Assembly: GCA_001752465.1 (NCBI GenBank)
Contig: MDJB01000056.1
Coordinates: forward strand, 34,330-98,329
Source of the DNA: Haemophilus quentini
GTDB lineage: Bacteria; Pseudomonadota; Gammaproteobacteria; Enterobacterales; Pasteurellaceae
Length of the DNA stretch: 64,000 nucleotides
Reading direction: 5' to 3'
The notes beneath the pieces are model-generated. The model ran no database searches. It was not told the DNA's origin and saw only the letters and a program-made list of their open reading frames with translations. The stretch's first letter is position 1. Every line of letters begins with the position of its first letter. Shown here one piece after another: positions 58,623 to 64,000 of this stretch. The position numbers were made by a program, and so were the translations under genes.

Positions 58623-61106
58623 ATGAGTTTAAGTCGTCGAGACTTTATGAAAGCCAACGCAGCTGTAGCTGCGGCAACGGCTGCGGGGCTAACTATCCCA
58701 GTCAAAAATGTGGTTGCGGCTGAATCCGAAATTAAATGGGACAAAGCAGTATGTCGTTTCTGTGGTACCGGTTGTGCAGTATTAGTTGGTACTAAAGATG
58801 GACGTGTTGTGGCATCTCAAGGCGATCCAGATGCAGAAGTAAACCGTGGTTTAAACTGTATTAAAGGTTACTTCTTACCGAAAATTATGTACGGTAAAGA
58901 CCGTGTAACTCAGCCACTTTTACGTATGACAAACGGAAAATTTGATAAGAACGGCGATTTTGCGCCTATTTCTTGGGATTTTGCGTTCAAAACAATGGCT
59001 GAAAAATTCAAAGAAGCTTTCAAAAAGAACGGTCAAAATGCAGTAGGTATGTTCAGTTCTGGTCAGTCTACTATTTGGGAAGGCTACGCGAAGAACAAAC
59101 TTTGGAAAGCTGGTTTCCGTTCTAACAACGTAGACCCGAATGCACGTCACTGTATGGCATCGGCGGCAGTTGCGTTTATGCGTACCTTCGGTATGGATGA
59201 ACCTATGGGTTGTTATAACGACATTGAACATGCAGATGCTTTCGTTCTTTGGGGCTCAAATATGGCGGAAATGCACCCAATTTTGTGGTCTCGTATTACT
59301 GATCGCCGTATTTCTAATCCTGATGTTCGTGTAACTGTACTTTCTACTTACGAGCATCGTAGTTTCGAACTTGCCGATCACGGTTTGGTATTTACACCAC
59401 AAACCGACTTGGCGATCATGAACTACATCATCAATTATTTAATTCAGAACAATGCTGTAAACCACGATTTTGTGAACAAACACACTAAATTTAAACGTGG
59501 TGAAACCAATATCGGCTACGGTTTACGTCCTGAAAATCCATTAGAAAAAGATACTAACCGTAAAACTGCGGGCAAAATGTATGATTCTTCTTTCGAAGAA
59601 TTAAAACAAATTGTGTCTGAATACACACTTGAAAAAGTATCTGAAATGTCTGGTGTGGATAAGACTCAGCTTGAAACTTTAGCAAAACTTTATGCTGATC
59701 CAAGCAAAAAAGTGGTGTCTTTCTGGACAATGGGCTTCAACCAACACACTCGTGGTGTGTGGGCAAACCAATTAATTTATAACATTCACTTATTAACTGG
59801 AAAAATCTCACTTCCAGGTTGTGGACCATTCTCATTAACAGGTCAACCTTCTGCTTGTGGTACAGCGCGTGAAGTTGGTTCATTCCCTCATCGTTTACCG
59901 GCAGACTTAGTGGTAACTAATCCTAAACACCGTGAAACAGCAGAACGCATTTGGAAATTACCAAAAGGTACGGTTTCTGAAAAAGTTGGTTTGGACACAA
60001 TTGCACAAGACCGTGCAATGAACGATGGCAAAATGAATGTGCTATGGCAAATGTGTAATAACAATATGCAGGCTGGCCCAAACATTAATCAAGATCGTTT
60101 ACCAGGCTGGCGTAAAGAAGGCAACTTCGTTGTTGTATCCGATCCTTACCCAACGGTATCCGCACTTTCTGCTGACTTAATTCTTCCAACTGCAATGTGG
60201 GTAGAAAAAGAAGGTGCTTACGGTAATGCAGAACGCCGTACTCAATTCTGGCGTCAACAAGTAAAAGCACCAGGCGAAGCAAAATCAGACTTATGGCAAT
60301 TAATGGAGTTTGCAAAATACTTCACGACTGATGAAATGTGGACAGAAGAATTACTTGCTCAAATGCCTGAATATAGAGGTAAAACTCTATATGATGTGCT
60401 CTTCAGAAATGGTCAAGTAGATAAATTCCCATTAAGCGAACTTGCTGAAGGCCAATTAAACGACGAATCAGAACACTTTGGTTACTATGTACACAAAGGT
60501 TTATTTGAAGAATATGCTGAATTTGGTCGCGGTCATGGTCATGACTTGGCTCCATTTGATATGTATCACAAAGCGCGTGGTTTACGTTGGCCAGTTGTAG
60601 AAGGTAAAGAAACCTTATGGCGTTACCGTGAAGGCTACGATCCATTCGTTAAAGAAGGTGAGGGTGTAGCATTCTATGGTTACCCAGACAAGAAAGCGAT
60701 TATTCTTGCGGTACCTTATGAGCCAGCTGCTGAGTCTCCAGATAAAGAATATGATTTATGGTTATCTACCGGTCGTGTTTTAGAGCATTGGCATACAGGT
60801 ACTATGACTCGTCGTGTGCCTGAATTACACCGTGCAATGCCGAATAACCTTGTTTGGATGCACCCATTAGATGCTGAAGCTCGTGGTTTACGCCATGGCG
60901 ATAAAATTAAGATTTCATCTCGTCGAGGCGAAATGATTTCTTACTTAGATACTCGCGGACGTAATAAACCACCTCGTGGCTTAGTATTTACCACTTTCTT
61001 TGATGCTGGTCAGCTTGCAAATAGCTTAACGCTAGATGCGACAGACCCAATTTCAAAAGAAACCGACTTCAAAAAATGTGCGGTAAAAGTGGAAAAGGCT
61101 GCGTAA
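58623..61106 (+). CDS. napA: Periplasmic nitrate reductase catalytic subunit
   Basis: An 827-residue Mo-bis-MGD enzyme reducing nitrate to nitrite. Tat leader [19 protein letters not shown]; 4Fe-4S site [12 protein letters not shown]; Mo ligand cysteine in NARHCMASA (about residue 176); C-terminal dinucleotide-binding region with [17 protein letters not shown]. Full length. Ribosome site GGGGGAAA. An uptake-signal-like spacer separates it from napG. Confidence 0.97.
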   Translation: MSLSRRDFMKANAAVAAATAAGLTIPVKNVVAAESEIKWDKAVCRFCGTGCAVLVGTKDGRVVASQGDPDAEVNRGLNCIKGYFLPKIMYGKDRVTQPLLRMTNGKFDKNGDFAPISWDFAFKTMAEKFKEAFKKNGQNAVGMFSSGQSTIWEGYAKNKLWKAGFRSNNVDPNARHCMASAAVAFMRTFGMDEPMGCYNDIEHADAFVLWGSNMAEMHPILWSRITDRRISNPDVRVTVLSTYEHRSFELADHGLVFTPQTDLAIMNYIINYLIQNNAVNHDFVNKHTKFKRGETNIGYGLRPENPLEKDTNRKTAGKMYDSSFEELKQIVSEYTLEKVSEMSGVDKTQLETLAKLYADPSKKVVSFWTMGFNQHTRGVWANQLIYNIHLLTGKISLPGCGPFSLTGQPSACGTAREVGSFPHRLPADLVVTNPKHRETAERIWKLPKGTVSEKVGLDTIAQDRAMNDGKMNVLWQMCNNNMQAGPNINQDRLPGWRKEGNFVVVSDPYPTVSALSADLILPTAMWVEKEGAYGNAERRTQFWRQQVKAPGEAKSDLWQLMEFAKYFTTDEMWTEELLAQMPEYRGKTLYDVLFRNGQVDKFPLSELAEGQLNDESEHFGYYVHKGLFEEYAEFGRGHGHDLAPFDMYHKARGLRWPVVEGKETLWRYREGYDPFVKEGEGVAFYGYPDKKAIILAVPYEPAAESPDKEYDLWLSTGRVLEHWHTGTMTRRVPELHRAMPNNLVWMHPLDAEARGLRHGDKIKISSRRGEMISYLDTRGRNKPPRGLVFTTFFDAGQLANSLTLDATDPISKETDFKKCAVKVEKAA

Positions 61107-61160
61107 AAACCATGTAAAAATCAACCGCACTTTATTTTCCCCTATCAATAAAAGAGGAAG

Positions 61161-62000
61161 ATGAAAGTGCGGTTAAAATCTAAAAAGAAAATGAAGAAAC
61201 CAGCACTCAATCCTGAACGTAGAAAATTTCTTAAAGAAGCAACCCGTACTGCGGGTGGTTTAGCTGGCGTTGGGATTTTGTTGGGATTGCAGCAAAATCA
61301 AAGTCTTGCTCGCGAAGATGTGCCATTACGCCCGCCATTTGCTTTGCAAGATGCGAAAGCATTTTCTGCCGCTTGTATTCGTTGTGGACAATGTGTTCAA
61401 GCCTGTCCTTATGACATGCTGCATTTAGCATCTTTATTATCGCCAGTAGAAGCGGGAACGCCGTATTTTATTGCGCGTGATAAACCTTGCGAAATGTGCC
61501 CTGACATTCCTTGTGCTCATGCTTGCCCAACAGGTGCGCTTGACCGCAATGCGACAAATATTAATGAGTCGCGAATGGGACTGTCAGTACTGTTAGACCA
61601 TGAAACTTGCTTGAACTGGCAAGGGTTACGTTGCGATGTTTGTTATCGAGTTTGTCCATTAATCGATAAAGCGATTACATTGGAAAAACAACATAATCCA
61701 CGTTCTGATAAGCATGCGTTATTTATTCCAACAGTACATTCTGATGCGTGTACTGGATGTGGAAAATGTGAGCAAGCTTGTGTGTTAGAAGAAGCAGCGA
61801 TTAAAATTTTACCAATGGATCTGGCAAAAGGTATGTTAGGTAAACATTATCGTTTAGGCTGGGAAGAAAAAGCGAAAGCTGACCATTCTCTTGCGCCTAA
61901 AGATATGATTTCGTTGCCAACTCGTACTCCAGACGGATCAACTGTAATGCCTGATCCAGCAGAACCCGTGCTTGCACCTATTTTAGGGAGTGGCAAATAA
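61161..62000 (+). CDS. napG: NapG quinol dehydrogenase ferredoxin subunit
   Basis: A 279-residue Tat-exported protein ([15 protein letters not shown]) with four Fe-S motifs: [31 protein letters not shown], a modified [17 protein letters not shown] and [16 protein letters not shown]. With NapH it passes electrons from quinol to NapA. The first codons (MKVRLK) are encoded by a complete uptake signal, giving an unusually long basic region before the twin arginines; ATG 61191 is an alternative start but lacks a ribosome site. Shares one base with napH. Confidence 0.93.
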   Translation: MKVRLKSKKKMKKPALNPERRKFLKEATRTAGGLAGVGILLGLQQNQSLAREDVPLRPPFALQDAKAFSAACIRCGQCVQACPYDMLHLASLLSPVEAGTPYFIARDKPCEMCPDIPCAHACPTGALDRNATNINESRMGLSVLLDHETCLNWQGLRCDVCYRVCPLIDKAITLEKQHNPRSDKHALFIPTVHSDACTGCGKCEQACVLEEAAIKILPMDLAKGMLGKHYRLGWEEKAKADHSLAPKDMISLPTRTPDGSTVMPDPAEPVLAPILGSGK

Positions 62001-62863
62001 TGGCAAATACACCAAAATTTGCAGGGAAAGAGTCACGAGAAAAATGGGGCTGGTGGTATGCAAACCGCTTTTTGTTTTGGCGTCGATTAAGCCAACTTAG
62101 CATTCTTGCGATGTTTTTAAGTGGTCCTTATTTTGGCGTGTGGATTCTAAAAGGCAATTATAGTGGAAGCTTATTGCTCGATACTATTCCATTAAGCGAC
62201 CCTTTAATTACAGCAGAAAGCTTGGCTGCAAGACATTTACCTGATGCCCTTACCTTGATTGGTGCAGCAATTATTGTGTTATTTTACGCAGTATTTGGTA
62301 GTAAAGTATTTTGTGGTTGGGTATGTCCGCTAAATGTTGTGACGGACTGTGCTGCGTGGCTACGCCGTAAGTTAGGCATTCGCCAAACGGCAAAAATTTC
62401 GCGCGGTTTACGTTATGGTATCCTTGCGCTTATTTTATTAGGCAGTTGCGTAAGCGGAATGTTGCTTTGGGAGTGGGTTAATCCAGTGGCTGCACTTGGC
62501 CGTGCCTTTATATTTGGTTTTGGTGCAACAGGCTGGCTATTGCTTGTTATTTTTCTTTTTGATTTATTGATTGTAGAACATGGCTGGTGTGGACACCTTT
62601 GCCCAATTGGTGCTGCTTATGGTGTGATTGGTGCAAAAAGTTTAATCCGTATCAAAGTGATTGATCGTGCAAAATGCGATAATTGTATGGATTGCTACAA
62701 TGTTTGTCCCGAAGCCCAAGTGTTACGTTCGCCTTTACACGGAAAAAAAGACGAAAGCCTACTTGTGCTTTCCAAAGATTGCATCAGCTGCGGACGTTGT
62801 ATTGACGTTTGCGCTGAAAAAGTTTTTAAATTTTCGACCAGATTCGATCATTCAGGGGAGTGA
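62000..62863 (+). CDS. napH: NapH quinol dehydrogenase membrane component
   Basis: A 287-residue inner-membrane protein with four helices, two CXXXCP motifs (FCGWVCPLNV and WCGHLCPIGA) and two cytoplasmic 4Fe-4S motifs (CDNCMDCYNVCPEA, CISCGRCIDVCAEK). Oxidises menaquinol/ubiquinol for the Nap pathway together with NapG. Confidence 0.95.
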   Translation: MANTPKFAGKESREKWGWWYANRFLFWRRLSQLSILAMFLSGPYFGVWILKGNYSGSLLLDTIPLSDPLITAESLAARHLPDALTLIGAAIIVLFYAVFGSKVFCGWVCPLNVVTDCAAWLRRKLGIRQTAKISRGLRYGILALILLGSCVSGMLLWEWVNPVAALGRAFIFGFGATGWLLLVIFLFDLLIVEHGWCGHLCPIGAAYGVIGAKSLIRIKVIDRAKCDNCMDCYNVCPEAQVLRSPLHGKKDESLLVLSKDCISCGRCIDVCAEKVFKFSTRFDHSGE

Positions 62864-62868
62864 TTAAT

Positions 62869-63312
62869 ATGACTAAACAGGTATCTAAAATTTTAGCGGG
62901 ATTATTTACCGCACTTTTTGCTGGCTCACTGATGGCATCTGATGCACCAGCAATAGGAAAAGATTTAACTCAAGCGGCTGAAAATATTGCACCCGCATTT
63001 CATAATCCACCACGTCAAAGTGAATTACCTGCGCTAAACTATGTAAATCAACCACCAATGGTGCCACATAGTGTTTCAAACTATCAAGTGACAAAAAATG
63101 TGAATCAATGTTTAAATTGCCACAGCCCAGAAAATTCTCGTTTGAGTGGTGCAACTCGAATCAGCCCAACTCACTTTATGGATCGTGATGGAAAAGTAGG
63201 TTCAAGCTCCTCTCCGCGTCGTTATTTCTGTTTACAATGTCACGTTTCTCAATCAAACGTAGATCCAATTGTTCCAAATGATTTTAAACCGATGAAAGGT
63301 TACGGAAACTAG
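62869..63312 (+). CDS. napB: NapB dihaem cytochrome c subunit
   Basis: A 147-residue periplasmic electron donor to NapA: signal peptide ending SLMASDA, then two haem sites CLNCH and CLQCH, and histidines for axial ligation. I use ATG 62869, correctly spaced from GGGGAG; a GTG at 62860 is in frame but overlaps the ribosome site. Confidence 0.95.
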   Translation: MTKQVSKILAGLFTALFAGSLMASDAPAIGKDLTQAAENIAPAFHNPPRQSELPALNYVNQPPMVPHSVSNYQVTKNVNQCLNCHSPENSRLSGATRISPTHFMDRDGKVGSSSSPRRYFCLQCHVSQSNVDPIVPNDFKPMKGYGN

Positions 63313-63326
63313 TTTAAGAGGTCTAT

Positions 63327-63929
63327 ATGTCTGAGAAAAAACCAAATATCTTAAAACGTTTCTGGCAATGGTTTAGAAAACCAAGCCGTATGGCAATTGG
63401 TACGATTATTATCTTATCGGCTATTGGTGGTATTCTTTCTTGGGTTGGTTTTAACTATGGTTTAGAGAAAACCAACACTGAACAGTTCTGTGCAAGCTGC
63501 CATATGCAAGATGCTTATCCAGAATATTTACATAGCGTGCATTATCAAACTCGTACTGGCGTGGGGGCAAGTTGTCCAGATTGTCACGTACCACACGAAT
63601 TTGGTGCAAAAATGAAACGTAAAATTATAGCGGCTAAGGAAGTATATGCTCACTATACTGGAAAAGTAGATACATTAGAAAAATTCAATGCACATCGTTT
63701 AGAAATGGCTGAAAACGAATGGGCTCGTATGAAAGCTAACGATTCTAAAGAATGTCGTAACTGTCATAAAGTAGATCGTATGAACTTCAACGATCAACGT
63801 TCTGTGGCTGCACGTATGCATGAAAAAATGAAGACTGAAGGTAAAACTTGTATCGATTGTCACAAAGGTATTGCACACCAATTACCTGATATGAGTGGCG
63901 TTGAGTCAGGATTTAAAGACGAGAAATAA
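63327..63929 (+). CDS. napC: NapC tetrahaem cytochrome c, quinol dehydrogenase
   Basis: A 200-residue NapC/NirT protein: one N-terminal membrane anchor (about 22-42) and four haem sites CASCH, CPDCH, CRNCH and CIDCH. It delivers electrons from quinol to NapB/NapA and may also serve other periplasmic reductases. Last gene of the operon; a strong terminator follows. Confidence 0.96.
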   Translation: MSEKKPNILKRFWQWFRKPSRMAIGTIIILSAIGGILSWVGFNYGLEKTNTEQFCASCHMQDAYPEYLHSVHYQTRTGVGASCPDCHVPHEFGAKMKRKIIAAKEVYAHYTGKVDTLEKFNAHRLEMAENEWARMKANDSKECRNCHKVDRMNFNDQRSVAARMHEKMKTEGKTCIDCHKGIAHQLPDMSGVESGFKDEK

Positions 63930-63950
63930 TTTTCTCTATATATTGTGAAA

Positions 63951-63983
63951 AAATACCGCACTTATCTAATAAGTGCGGTATTT
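63951..63983 (+). terminator. Terminator of the nap operon
   Basis: AAATACCGCACTTAT (63951-63965), loop CTA, ATAAGTGCGGTATTT (63969-63983), then TT; a 15-bp perfect stem from two inverted uptake signals. Confidence 0.95.
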
Positions 63984-64000
63984 TTATTATAGCCAGCCAA

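Overview
The window is a chromosomal segment from a Haemophilus of the H. influenzae / H. haemolyticus group. The evidence is the very high density of the 9-base uptake signal AAGTGCGGT and its complement (often paired as terminators), the low GC, and gene blocks that, from memory, match H. influenzae Rd: nhaC-xylR-rfaF, rph-pyrE-djlA-dusC-rpoH-murB-narQ-plsY-folB, merTP-dmsABC-metH, glyQ-glyS, and relA-dgkA-mog-glnB-priA-trmB-napFDAGHBC. A periplasmic Cu,Zn superoxide dismutase (sodC) and an E. coli-type WaaC beside RfaF lean towards H. haemolyticus or an atypical H. influenzae; this cannot be settled from the window.

Layout. 1-9 kb: an AT-rich PatB/MalY-type C-S lyase and an NhaC-family antiporter behind a strong CRP site, then xylR, heptosyltransferases rfaF and waaC, an EamA transporter, a broken YcxB-like gene and an AAHS-type MFS transporter. 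9-21 kb: tRNA-Ser(GGA), a SulP anion transporter, RNA and pyrimidine genes, sigma-32, cell-wall, nitrate-sensor, lipid and folate genes, with a small AT-rich insert (lipoprotein plus XRE regulator) between dusC and rpoH. 21-33 kb: sodC, a lipoprotein, merP with a broken merT, a periplasmic transglutaminase-like protein, the DMSO reductase operon with its chaperone and a second NapF-like ferredoxin, then cobalamin-dependent metH. 33-41 kb: an accessory region with an AT-rich two-gene cassette (possible ADP-ribosyltransferase-like protein plus membrane protein with a GDGN-type N-terminus), five hairpins in a row, a truncated DUF4143 ATPase and a BtuB/FecB-type uptake locus whose TonB receptor is broken. 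41-49 kb: glyQ and glyS around small envelope genes and a broken histidine acid phosphatase, a tetranucleotide-repeat LOS glycosyltransferase apparently OFF, tRNA-Ile2(CAU), and a decayed IS1016-like element. 49-64 kb: stringent-response, PII, primosome and tRNA-methylation genes, then the complete periplasmic nitrate reductase operon.

How the genes fit together. The window is rich in anaerobic respiration: NarQ senses nitrate/nitrite, Nap and Dms are Tat-exported molybdoenzymes, and FNR-like sites precede both operons. Four genes (YcxB-like, TonB receptor, histidine acid phosphatase, IS1016 transposase) are each interrupted by a single in-frame TAA or TAG with the same frame open on both sides, an unusual concentration. 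The strongest candidates for something undescribed are the AT-rich cassette at 32965-34300 and the palindrome array that follows it.
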